Positions 7,815 to 20,200 of a stretch of DNA of 64,000 nt are shown one piece after another. Position 1 is the stretch's first letter; every line of letters starts with the position of its first letter. The position numbers and the translations under genes are program-made. The notes under the pieces were generated by a model. The model was not told the DNA's origin and did no database searches. It saw only the letters and a list, made by a program, of their open reading frames with translations. The stretch is from assembly GCA_016165875.1 (NCBI GenBank), contig JABBOT010000001.1:44940847-45004846 (forward strand), given 5' to 3'. Origin of the DNA: Acanthopleura granulata. Lineage: Eukaryota; Mollusca; Polyplacophora; Chitonida; Chitonidae.

Positions 7815-8396
7815 AGTTTAGCTGCATGCTTTCTGTTGATAGTCAGTGAATTTAATTTCAGATTCCTGATAAGGCTGATGTATTAATACTTTACAGGCCT
7901 ACGGCCGTCAATATAAATACTAGGCTACACCCACCTACTCAGTCGTGTAATATTCTCCACTATCTCACGATAACGCCTCAGTTCGTCATTGCTCCTTGGA
8001 TAAGGCGTGTTTTTCTCCTGCGAAAGATTTAATAATCTCTCTCAGTCTCCTCGCTTCTGCCTGAACTATGGCTGGGAGGCTTAATTGCTGGAATGAGGGC
8101 TGTGCTCGCTGGCTACTGCCTGAACTATGGCTGGGAGGCTTAATTGCTGGAATGAGGGCCCCATATAGTTAGTGCATTCGCCCCTGCTCTTTTGAAAACC
8201 AGGATCGTGCATGACTTCTGGGACACCCTGTGGAATATCATTTGCTCCAACCTGACTTTGCCACGAGCTGTTTACAGGCAGGTTGGATTAGACCACATCG
8301 CCGCACGATAGAGGATAGGACAGGTCTCAGACGTGGAAATAGAGTGACCGCCTCATTTCTAAGGCAGATTCCAATGTCTGAGGAACCTCGGCCTAT
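7815..8396. other. right flank of block A, no gene seen
   Basis: I see no gene here. A 43-bp sequence (TGCCTGAACTATGGCTGGGA and following) occurs twice, identical, at 8058-8100 and 8117-8159, 59 bases apart. A terminal inverted repeat of the element would be expected here, but its partner would lie left of the window, so the boundary cannot be fixed. Confidence 0.5.
8058..8159. repeat. direct repeat, 43 bp twice at 59-bp spacing
   Basis: Two identical 43-bp copies (8058-8100, 8117-8159) separated by 16 bases. They lie just outside the last gene of block A and may belong to the element's terminal region. Confidence 0.85.
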
Positions 8397-8545
8397 TTAT
8401 TTGATTGGTGTTTTTCGGCGTACTGAAGAATATTTCACTCATACGATGGCCGCCAGCATTAAGGTGGGAGGAAACCGGGCCAAGCCCAGGGGGAAAACCA
8501 CGACCATCCATGTATCACCAGGGGGGAAGGCATATTCACTGTGCA
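8397..8545 (-). mobile_element. tRNA-derived SINE, 3' part only
   Basis: It contains the family 3' signature ATTTATTTGATTGGTGTTTT, AAGAATATTTCACT and GGGAGGAAACCGGGC, read from tail to body, so the element points to the minus strand. The tRNA-like head is missing. Confidence 0.8.
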
Positions 8546-8551
8546 ATATCA

Positions 8552-8640
8552 TCTAGATATTTGATTGGTGTTTTACTCCATACTCATGAATATTTCACTT
8601 CTACGATAGTGTCCAACGTTATGATGAGAGGAACCTGTAA
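8552..8640 (-). mobile_element. second truncated SINE tail, same family
   Basis: TATTTGATTGGTGTTTTACT and GAATATTTCACT followed by a diverged body (GATGAGAGGAACC). It is a shorter, older copy directly next to the previous fragment. Confidence 0.7.
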
Positions 8641-11600
8641 TATCAGTAAAATCTTCATATGCCTCAGGGCAAAAGTGAAAATTTGAGAACAATATCTGAG
8701 TGCGATTTTAGTATTTGGGAAATAGTGATTTGTGGACAAGGAAAAATAAAATTCCTTTCAGTGAAAACAAATTATGTAGAAATGAATGCTCATCCTGCTT
8801 TCTCTTAAAATGAAACACGTGTGGTTATTAGAAAGTAAAATGTTGACACCTCTCATCAACTGGAGTGAAGTTATGTAAGAACTGCTATCCGTACCCCCAT
8901 TTGTACATGCATTCACTAATTGTTCCAAAAATTCAATTTTTTTCAATTCTTATACAAAGACACCACTTTCAACCAAATTGTATCACACATGATAGACAAC
9001 TCAACTTTTAGACATACTTTAATACATCCTGTCAGCAAATACAATGCGATCTGAGTCATTTTTCATGTGGAAGAATGACAATAGATAAATGTGCATTATT
9101 AAAGTGAGTCTAACATGTAAGCCTTGTAGAGAAATGGGATAAAAATAACTTGTTATGCCCTTTCTACATACACGCTAGAATAGTTTCGCATGCCCGCTAC
9201 ACACATAAAATGAACATAGCATGACCACAATTTTTTGAGCTGTGACGTAATAGCATTTTGTCACCTTGGTACTCTCTGCTGGGTAGGTGGGCCGGGGGAG
9301 TCCCCCTGACAAAAAGTTTTCAGTTGTGTCCAAAGCAGATAAAATTCTGATACATGTATATTTTAACTGGGTATAAAATTACAGTTTGGAGATATGTAGT
9401 GTATCAACAACCTAAACTGTCTGACAGTAATCCTGTCTTGGTTGCGGCGTAGAGTTTCGTAGCTTTGTTTAAAATTTTATTTAACTGCATTAGTGTGTTT
9501 TGACCACACGGGTGGACTTGCTTTTTGTCCAGTAGCGCATATCTTTGTTTGTAGTGTATTGAAGTAGTGCTAGGCTTCAAAATAACCTATGCTGAAATGG
9601 CAGAAATGCGGCTGAGGTAGCTCTGGTGGGGCACTGAACATGCCTAACAGGGTGCATGAAACGTTGCTCGTTGTTGTTGTTGTTGTAGAAGGTGGCCTAT
9701 CTGTGGTAGAATGGACGGAAAACTGGTAGGTCGATCTATCCGCTTTATTGTGTTATTTTTTGTGTGCTGATAAATGAGCACTTGAAAACTGGACAGAAAA
9801 GAATATTGTGCGAGAGTCGAAAATCGGTCACTGTTGGGCCAAAGGTCAGTGTTTCATACATACATGTATTGTGAAGAGTTTAGTGCAAAGTGTGCTTTTG
9901 GAGGACTAGCCCATGGTAGGAGGTGTGATGTAAGATGATGCATGAGATTATTTTATGCAGATTAAAGGTATATTTTGAATGTAACTGGCCATAAGAATGA
10001 TATTATTAGGATAGATTTCTGTCATTGGAGGGAAATGTCCAGTGACTGCATTTTTTCTCGACATTTTCAGGCAAAACTGTAGACTGCACCCTTGGACCCA
10101 TCTGGTTGAATTGCGCATGTGTGACCTGAAGAGAGATGCCATAGGAATAAAACAGGCAAATGCAGTTTTGGAAATGTACCGATAAGTGGATGTGTGTTAA
10201 CATTTCTTTCTAACATTTTTTTTTTTTTGCTGTCCCAAACTATTGAAATTTGGAACGCACTTTTGAAGTGTTTTGGGTAGTTTTATGCATAGTATTGTCG
10301 TCTTGACGTCTGATAGGAAGTCAGCAGTGAATTGTGTAGTTCTGCAGTTCGTCTGTTGGTGACAATAAGCTGAATCGGCATTGCAGAAGTCTTGAGAGAT
10401 CGTGGTGATTTTGGACAAGACAGAGTGGGACCCTTGAGAAACTACCAGATTTCACCCAGGTTAATAATGCTGCTATTGTTGTTGGGTACGAGAGCCCTCG
10501 CTCTGTCTCGTCCAAAACCAACATGTGTTTTGCAAAATTGGCCATTGTTACTCATGATTATTGTTCACACCGCTTTTGTTCTGAGTGACACGGGCCTGAT
10601 GTTTTGCGACGTTGCAATTCAGTGATGTATAATTCCGCTGTTTGCAATTTGCTGTTGTCGTAGTTATTTTTACCAGTACAAAGCAGAAGTCCAATCATCC
10701 TTTGCCTTGTTATACTTTTTCTGTAAGTATAGGGATAACTATATGCAGTACTTACTGTGTTATTTTACACTTATGTTATCTGATTTTTTAAGTGATGTAT
10801 ATTTTCACTTGTATGTTTTATTGCAATATTTTTACACATGTTTAAAAGTCTGACTCTTTCTCCCAGGACATCCGAAGAGCTGACACATGCATAACCTCAG
10901 CAGCTTTATATACCAACCAGTATCTTTTTTATCTAGGTTAATTTGGATGTCCACAGCACGCAGGCCTCTACCTACAGATTAGGTCACTCAAACTGGCGGG
11001 TGCAGATTGAGCATTCTTCGTACCTGTTTCCTTCTTTCCTTCTCTTTTCTTTCTGTCAATAAGCCTTATGTAACTGCAAGGCATGTTCAGTGAATTGGTT
11101 TTATTTCTTTCAACCTGATTCTGTTAAGGATTTGTTACTGCATACACTTGCCCAGATTACCAGGAGACAGGTGGTAATAATTCACTGTACATCCAGGTCT
11201 TACATAAGCGTTGTAGCAACCTAGCTCCAGGTGGCTGTGGCACTCATTGAGTTCACAGCACCATAGCTATAGGTAGCTCCAAAGGCACTTGCACTCATTA
11301 CATTTAGAGCACGGAGCTAAAGTGGCTGACATTGCAAAATTGTGTAGTTAGCCCAGAGTTCTTATACGCTGCCTTCTTGATGCACATAGCGGGCATGTCA
11401 TGACAGTTCAGACCACATCAACAAGGAGACCACAAATGTAGTAGTCTTAACTCAGTCGTTTATCCCCCAGCCAGCCTCAAATTACTAAGCGCAATGTTAA
11501 AACTTCCAAATCTGAATTGCTGCCGCACCACAACACACAGTAACCTAGTACAGCTTCACTGGCGAGTGTAATGGCCGTGGCGACGGATTTGTATCAAGGT

Positions 11601-13085
11601 TTTTTTTCTAGGTTTTTAAATTGAATGATGTAGAGATGCCCCCGACTTCATTTTAGGGCTAGGTATGAAGATGTATCAAGGTTTTTTGGGAATAAACTGA
11701 TAAATACAGACCTGTGCCTTTAAAGTGCCACTATGGTCAGAATACAAACGGCGTAGAAATGTTAAAATTATATGAAAAAAATCCCACACAACCTATCTAA
11801 CAAAATCTTGGGCTGAGTCTGTAAAATTTTAATGATGTGACGTAATAATATTCCTTATATGACGTCACTTTGGACAGATGTGACGTCATGTAGGGCAGTT
11901 GTACTGGAATTATGTCATGAGCGTTTGAAAGGGCAGCTTTTTTTGCAGGTACACATCAGCGACTGATGACCTTGTGTTCATCAAATGAGGTAAAGTTGGA
12001 AGGAAAGAAAAATTTTGTTTCTGTATTCTCTGACAAAACGTACAATCTTTGTTTTGATAAGCTGCAATATTTTTACAATTTACGAAAGCAACTCACACTT
12101 TCTCAGTCTTTATGTTTTCACCTTGCTGTTAAGACACAGATGTTTGAAAACCAAAGTAACTCTTTAATTATAGGTATCACTGTATTAGAATATGGGATCA
12201 GGTCACTTCATACTCAAACCACTTTGCACCATGGTTACTTTGTGTCATAGTGATCTCGTACCGTAAACATTTGGTTCAGTAACTGCACTCAAGGTATGCT
12301 GCATACAGTTATTACACGTTAATTAATTGCTAGGCCATCTATATGTACGCCTACTAAGACTTGTATTTTAAAATTCTGACATTCACAGTAATGACCCAAA
12401 GTCGATGGAAGTGTTTTACTCTAAATTTTTTCCCTATTTTATAGAGCACAACAACCATTTCAACAAAATAATCCTCTGAATGCAAAAACAGACATGACCC
12501 TATATGTTTCCCACTGTATAGGGCACCATGGAAATCTAAAGTATTTTATTTGAAATGAATTGTATTGAAATCAAGTTATTTCAGGTTATTTTGAGGGTTT
12601 TTTATACTGTAGGCTTCATGTACTCGCTAGGCCAGCCTGGATAGCAAAGTTCCTTATGTAGGCCTTGAGTATACTGCATTCTAATTGACATGGACATAGG
12701 GTATATTGTGGTATTTGATTTACATGAAATTGTACACACTAAGGATCACACTGTCTGCATGGAGTGCATCAACGACAACTTTTAAGCACTCTTAGCTGTA
12801 CACATCACCAAACTATGTCATCATATATTTTATATGTCTGATACAGGTCAATTTTTAAGTGAAAGGCCACTTAATAATGAGTGCTTTGTGTACATTTTTT
12901 TTTGAAAAATTGAACGCAGTCAGATGTTTCAATTGTATGGTGGGGCATATTGAACAGATTGAAGGACAAGGACATGTCACATTTCATTTAGCTGCTAAAC
13001 AATCTCCAATTATCATATTTCCACATTAAATGAGATATAGATGTACTACTACATGTGTATTCATGTAGAACGTAAACATATAACA
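8641..13085. other. 4.4-kb AT-rich non-coding stretch
   Basis: No exon with flanking splice sites or conserved protein was recognised. Visible items are a GTTGTTGTTGTTGTTGTAG run near 9670, a T10 run near 10215, a repeated GTATCAAGGTTTTTT phrase near 11600 and 11680, and the CRE-like cluster at 11838-11888. Short open frames here (for example 11966-12250) show no codon bias or homology and are probably chance. Confidence 0.6.
11838..11888. promoter_or_regulatory. cluster of three CRE/ATF-like sites
   Basis: TGACGTAA (11838-11845), TGACGTCA (11860-11867) and TGACGTCA (11881-11888) are spaced 22 and 21 bases apart, about two helical turns. The palindromic octamer is the classical CREB/ATF site. 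It lies 5.4 kb upstream of the retinol dehydrogenase start. It may also be part of an unrecognised repeat. Confidence 0.35.
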
Positions 13086-13089
13086 ATCA

Positions 13090-14015
13090 GAGCAGGAATA
13101 CAGTCATCACACCTGATGTAGTAAGAAATCACACCTGATACAGTCAACACACCCAATACAGTCATCACGCCTGATACAGTCATCACACCTGATACAGTCA
13201 TCACACCTGATAGTTATCACACCTGATGTAGTCAGAACTCATCACACCTGATAGTCAGAGCTCATCACACCTGATGTAGTCATCACCCGTGATACACTCA
13301 TCACCCAAATACAGTCATCACACCTGATACAATCAGAGCTCATCACATCTAATACAGTCATCACACCTGATACAGTCATCACACCTGATGTAGTCAGAAC
13401 TCATCACACCCAATAACAGTCATTAAACCTGATAGTCATCAACCTGATACAGTCAGAGCTCATCACATGTAATACAGTCATCACACCCGATACAGTCATC
13501 ACACCTGATACAGTCAGAGCTCATCAAATCTAATAGTCATCACACCCGATAGTCATCACATCCAATACAGTAATCACACCTGATACAGTCAGAGCTCATC
13601 ACATACTCTAATACAGTCATCACATCCAATACAGTCATCACACCTGATACAGTCAGAGCTCATCACATCTGATACAGTCGTCACATCCAATACAGTCATC
13701 ACACCTGATACAATCAGAGCTCATCACATCTAAAACAGTCATCACACCCGATACAGTCATCACACCTGATACAGCCGGAGCTCAGCACATCTAATAGTCA
13801 TCACACGCGATAGTCATCACATCCAATACACTCATCACACCTGTTGTAGTCAGATCTCATCACAACCGATAGTCATCACACCTGATACAGTCAGAGCTTA
13901 TCACATCTAATACAATCATCATACCTGATACAGTCAGAGCTCATCACACCCGATGCAGTCATCACACCTAATACCATCAGAGCTCATCATATCTAATAGT
14001 CATCATACCTGATTG
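13090..14015. repeat. minisatellite, 18-22 bp units (CATCACACCTGATACAGT)
   Basis: About 900 bp of imperfect units of the form ACAGTCATCACACCTGAT, mixed with a variant AGTCAGAGCTCATCACATCT, giving a loose dimer pattern. There are no unique spacers, so it is not a CRISPR array. It is an intergenic variable tandem repeat. Confidence 0.92.
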
Positions 14016-15004
14016 GTACTTGAACAACACATTTTTGTTCAGTAAAAATATGTTCAGTGAGAATCTGTATACAAAATAAGCAGAACCATTGAGCATCTTA
14101 AATATCCAAGTAGGGATTATTCACAGTATCAAAACTGAAACTCTCCCTCTTGTCCTAAAGTTGGCATGACAGGAATCCATGATTGTGTTTGTATAGGTAC
14201 ATGTGCAAGTCCAGATAACATGTATCATCTGGAGGCCAGGTAGTTTCTTTTAAATCCAGTGAAGGTGGATATATATATATGTATCTTTCACAGCCTTTGT
14301 TATATACAGCTCACAAAGCATCAATATACCATTCGGCTAATGATAAAAGTAGAGCCTGATGAAGATTACTCTTTAATAACTTCTGCATAGACATGTAGTC
14401 ATAATAAGAGAACAGGTATAGCTCTTCCAAAAGTGCAATACAGAATATGTATACAGTGTTGATAAATGGTTTCCTCAAATTTCACATAGATATTGTAAAT
14501 GAGAAATTCAAGTAAGTCAATAAACATATTGTAGAACTGAAGAAGGCTTTGTTACCACTGACATTAATGTAACAATGACTGGTTTTATTAAACTCCTACT
14601 GTAATGACTAAATTTCATCAGTTAAATCTCTGTGAGGTATATTAGTATAGAGAGTGAAGAAATCCAACGTAGAAATGTTGTTGTATGGTATATGTGTATG
14701 AGTGTCTAGTTCTTCAGTGAGACATTTGAAGTTCTTAAGAATCCACAGACAAATGACGCCTGAATTTATGGTGATTGCACAACAATACTTGTCCAAAATG
14801 ACTGTAGCTCATGTTGCCTTCGATAAGAGGATAGATACAAGTTTTGTGATACAGCTTCATGACACGGCAATAAAGCGAGCTTTATATGGAGATTTAGGCG
14901 TTTTCGGAATCCAGTAGTGTTGTGGTGTATCAGTCTGACAGGTCGAGAAAGTCCTCATGGTTTTTACCCGTCGGCCAGTGTTGACCAAGAGGTATTGTCA
15001 TAGC
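14016..15004. other. non-coding stretch
   Basis: AT-rich, with a short (TA)n near 14270. No exon, RNA gene or known element was seen. Confidence 0.6.
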
Positions 15005-15325
15005 AGGTGCTGGCCGTCCGTCCGTCTGTCCGTCTGTCTGTCCATATCCTTGTAAACACTTTATCTCTGGAATGGTTTATCTGATGCTCACCAAACTTAC
15101 ACCACACTTGCACTTTGGCATGAGGAAGAAACCTATTAGTTTTCAGTGACGTTGACCTTTCCCTTCAAGGTCATTGGGATCATTTAACTTACATACTTGT
15201 AAATGCTCTTTCTCTAGAAGGGTGTAGCCCAAGTTCATCAAACTTACACCAGATGTACACATTGAAATGAGGAAGAACCCTATTGGTTTTCAGCGACCTT
15301 GGAGTTTTAAGTGCATTGCACGGTA
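15005..15325. repeat. dispersed repeat with CTTGACCTTT/CAAGGTCATTGGG motif
   Basis: Begins with a (CCGTCTGT)n-like run, then a module CAAACTTACACCA, GAGGAAGAACCCTATTGGTT, TCAAGGTCATTGGG repeated about twice at ~140 bases. The same family recurs at 21236-21800. It is probably a non-autonomous element or satellite remnant. Confidence 0.7.
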
Positions 15326-17291
15326 TTTTAAAATAATTTCTTCAGAGTATATGTTGGAATAGGAGGGATGCGCCATTCACTTTTTTCAAATTTTTAACAG
15401 TGTTATTGAAAACCAATCGAGAATCACTGGTGTTAGCATGTTGGTATTTCTGTGTTCTTCGTTTTACTTTTGCATACAGCAGATGTACATGTAGGTCTTC
15501 AAGTCCCTGGCGAGTGAAAACAGCGAAAACAGTGAAAAAAGTCCCTTGCCTCCTTCCTTGCTAAGATAATAAATATACATCGACACAGTAGACGTACGAG
15601 TCTGTCAAGTGTGAGATTTCTGCTGCAACACTGTAGTTGTGGGCCTTACTTTGCTCGGACAGTGAGAAAAAGTGAAGAAAATTGTCCGCCAGAAATATGC
15701 AAATATCTTGGACAAGCTTATGTTGTAGAACAGTGAGGATTGTAAGGAAATTCTTAAAGCCCTGGAAATTTGCCTGTCACTCGTGGTTGCACTAGAAATG
15801 GTAGAAAGGAGGTTTAATTTGACCAGGAGACTTACATGCATGACAGATACATGCTTATGTTGCAGTTAAACACTCCTGTTCTTGTCAAGTTAGTGATGGG
15901 TTATGAGGATGACCTGGTACAAACTGTGTTGAAACGTACTACTTGACAAAAAAGAGGTGAGAGCCAGGCACAAGTGTCGGTTTCAAAAGAAAACCTCCAA
16001 CCATAACACTGCTTCCAGCCTGATAGGTTGATGGAAATAATGTAGTGAGATTAAAGTTGTGGTACAGAATTTATTGGCTTTATGTTCTTACATGCAACCA
16101 ATGCGGTGCTTTCTAAATTAAAAAAATATCAATTTAATTCTTTCATCCAAATTTGAGAACGTTTATTCTGAGTCTCTGAAAGTACATTTACAGTTTACTA
16201 AGGAAACCTACAATACAGTTTACCATAGGTTTCCCTAATTGCGATTTGTGCAACCCAAAACAGGTTTACCATGCCATTTATTTGTCAGTTTGGGAAACCT
16301 ATTTTAGGTTACCATAAAAAATAATACGCAGCACCCCTGTAATAAGAATACATTGATGAAGCGGCAGTTGTCTTAGCACTGAAGGAACCACTTTCTCCAG
16401 CATCGACCATTTTTTCACAAAATTTTCATGCGCCAAAGGGACAATTTTTTGGTTTGCTCTCATATTTATGTTTTTTGGCTCTCCATACTTCGGACCCCTC
16501 ACAGGAAGATTACGAAGATCATCATCATTAACAGTATTGAGGTTGTCATGACATGCTTACACGGATGGTAAATAAAATTAAACGATTCCTAATCAAAGCT
16601 GTAATAATCTGAATTGTATTTAAGCGTCTCAAAATCCTGAACTGGTTTCATGTAGTTTAAGATTTTGGAAGCGATTGGTTAGTTATATAGGATATGCATG
16701 TTGGTTCTTGTGTGTTAATTCGACAGAACATTGCAGACCTCTGGAGGATTTAAAATTCGTGGTATATTGATTAAGTCAGGACCTTTACCGAGATACTTTA
16801 GTTTTAGGAACAGTTTGTTTTTAGTTGTTTTAACTGTTCTGACTGGTAGATAAAGTTGATAATTCTCTATGCCTTGATATACATGTATTACATGGGGTGG
16901 TGTCCTATCATGAGGACTCTCAGATGTGGGTATTTGAACGACCTGATCATTTGTAATGCAAATCCCAATGACTTAGCAATCACGGACTAGGTTTCTTCCA
17001 CCCATAACACTGTCAGCAAGCATATTTAAGTGAACAGTGTGTGTGACATTAAAGAAAGGTCAAATAAATTAATAAAAAATGCTCACAGGTTCTATCATTT
17101 ACCACATCTCCCAAGAAAGGAAAGGAGCAGCATGGGTGAGACAGGAAAAAGGTGAAAATTTGTGAACAAAGACAAAATTTATGATTGTGTTTCTATGGGC
17201 CTGCCATTCTCAATTTCAAGATAACCATGCCGTCTAATTGTTTCAGTGACAAACTAAAGAATGTACTGCTTGTCTTGTGTTACAGGAAACA
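15326..17291. other. upstream region of the RDH13-like gene
   Basis: No coding exon recognised. A cluster of GGAAAC/GTTTACC words lies at 16195-16320. The sequence TTGTGTTACAG directly before 17287 looks like a splice acceptor, so the first coding exon is probably preceded by a non-coding 5' exon somewhere in this interval. Confidence 0.4.
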
Positions 17292-20200
17292 ATGGGTAAC
17301 CAGATGCCCAAATATGCTGTGCCCTGCAGCATAGTAGGTGTCCTAATGGGTGGATGTGTTCTAGTGAAGTAAGTTTATTTATATGTTACCTGTTAGAGGC
17401 CATTTAGCTATGGGCATAAACATGCTTATATTCACAGTCAGGCACATCAAGGTCACATTATTTTGACCTGTGATTATGATTGCTACCATAATCTGTGCAG
17501 GTGATTCCTGATGGAGTCATTTGAACAGGTCTTAAATCTGAACATGGAAAGTGACATAGACCACATCACCAGTTACCACATAATCTGTTGAGAAGAAACT
17601 GAGCTGCATCTATGAAATGCATTTGTACATTGGAAAAATTTCCAGACATATGGATGGACAAGCTGTGCTGTGTGCCATGCATAATAAACCTTTTGAAGAA
17701 GAAATGAAGTGTGTGGCAAAATGCATCTCAACACATACCAGACTAGTTTTCTGACAAAACCACAACAGAAATGATCAAACAATGAATGCATTACATAGTA
17801 AACATAAGTTATTAGTGTTTACCTGTGTCATTACACAAATTCTATGTTTTTTTTAACAGTAACTGATATGAAGTAAAACAAACCTAGCCGTAAGTAAATG
17901 AAATGTAGACTTTGCAATTTGCTGATGTGTTCTAGTAGAGGCTGACAAAAGGAGTTCTGTTACATGTGCATGTATGAAACATGTATGTATGCATGTATGA
18001 AACGTTGGGCTAATCGTAACTTCATGATACATGTGTGAAACAGTCACGTTGGGCTAATCGTAACTTCATGATACATGTATGAAACAGTCACGTGGGACTA
18101 ATCGTGACTTCATGATACATGTATGAAACAGTCACGTGGGGCTAATCGTAACTTCATGATACATGTATGAAACAGTCACGTTGGGCTAATCATGACTTCA
18201 TGATACATGTGTGAAACAGTCACGTGGGACTAATCGTGACTTCATGATACATGTATGAAACGGTCTCGTGGGGCTAATCGTGACTTCATGATACATGTAT
18301 GAAACAGTCACGTTGGGCTAATCATGACTTCATGATACATGTGTGAAACAGTCACGTTGGGCTAATCGTGACTTCATGATACATGTATGAAACGGTCTCG
18401 TTGGGCTAATCGTGACTTCATGATACATGTTTGAAACAGTCACGTTGGGCTAATCGTGACTTCATGATACATGTATGAAACAGTCTCGTTGGGCTAATCG
18501 TGACTTCATAATACACGTATGAAACAGTCACGTTGGGCTAATCATGACTTCATGATACATGTGTGAAACAGTCACGTTGGGCTAATCGTGACTTCATGAT
18601 ACATGTATGAAACGGTCTCGTTGGGCTAATCGTGACTTCATGATACATGTTTGAAACAGTCACGTTGGGCTAATCGTGACTTCATGATACATGTATGAAA
18701 CAGTCTCGTTGGGCTAATCGTGACTTCATAATACACGTATGAAACAGTCACGTTGGGCTAATCATGACTTCATGATACATGTGTGAAACAGTCACGTTGG
18801 GCTAATCGTGACTTCATGATACATGTATGAAACGGTCTCGTTGGGCTAATCGTGACTTCATGATACATGTTTGAAACAGTCACGTTGGGCTAATCGTGAC
18901 TTCATGATACATGTATGAAACAGTCACGTTGGGCTAATCGTAACTTCATAATACATGTAAGGCCTAATGTTGTGATTTACATTATTGTAGGGATTACGTG
19001 GGAGGTCAAATGTACAGATCTACAGAGCGGATTGTGGGTAAGACAGCCATTGTCACTGGTGCTAATACAGGGATAGGGAAGGAAACCTGCAGGGAGTTAG
19101 CACGAAGAGGTAACATTCTGCCAAATAATGTTTAGTGTCTAGTGGACAAATTGAGATTCAAGTGCAGGGTGGGCTCAAGAGATTGAATTGGAGGGCCAGG
19201 AATTTGAGGTTGTGAAGACATTCCTTATTTGATGTTACCGTCATATAAATATGCTCAAATAATGTGTGTCTTTGTTTTTCTTGCAGCTTATCATACTTTC
19301 ATTTCCCAGTTATTGTCTAAAAATATATCTGCAGCTGTCTGAAGGACCAGAGATTCCGGCTAGCAGAGATCTGAGCTTGTGACTCAGAACAAGATGATTT
19401 TTAGGGACAGTTTGTAACTTGAAGCATCTGCATGGGAACATACAATTGGGCACTGGTGTAAGGCTAGGTGACTTGGAGTGAAATTGAGTATTTGGCAAGA
19501 GGAAACAACTGCATGGCATTATGTTGGGGCATCTGATAAGGTGTAGTTTTTACATGTAGGTCTATCCGCTGAAGTTACATGCTGGGTTGGGGTTATGAAT
19601 TTGGAATTTACTTGACACAACACAGGTGATCTGGAAGTGGACAAAGCAGCATTTTACTGATCTCATCGGAAACTCACATCCGGTGAAGTATAGCATGGAA
19701 TGGAGAAAGCAATGATGTCATGCCATCGACACAAAACTTGCACCTACCGATGTCATGAACACGGACTATCAGTGTAAAGAATTATCCGATAGTAGTGTTC
19801 TGCTATCTCCCTATGATGTACAGAAATTACAATTTCTTCATGAAATACGCTAATAAAAATGTTTTATCTCTGGGATACTGGAAGATGCATAACTACAGTT
19901 GTTTTTATGACAGTTCAATAGAAGTGTCCTGAGGTGTTCTGGTCAGATAGGACTATGTGTCCATGTTACACTGACATTTGCTAGGAGTTGATCATGGACG
20001 AGTTTCCTGTCACTCGAGGCAGTTCCTTTGATCCATTGTAATTGTACCCAGTTCGTTACAATTCCTGCCGAAAACTTGCATCATTTTGTCAAACTTTTCA
20101 ACATAAGCGACTTATGCAAAGCTGTAGTGTTGGTTTTCACCAATAATGTGACGTAAGAAAGTATTCAAAGTGACATTAAAAATTTTAAACTCTTTCATTT

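Noticed and set aside
13090..14015. CRISPR-like array
   Set aside because: The repeats are degenerate tandem units without unique spacers of constant length, and the context is eukaryotic.
17990..18960. CRISPR-like array or clustered regulatory sites
   Set aside because: The 44-bp monomers are contiguous with no spacers; a 220-bp higher-order period marks a satellite.
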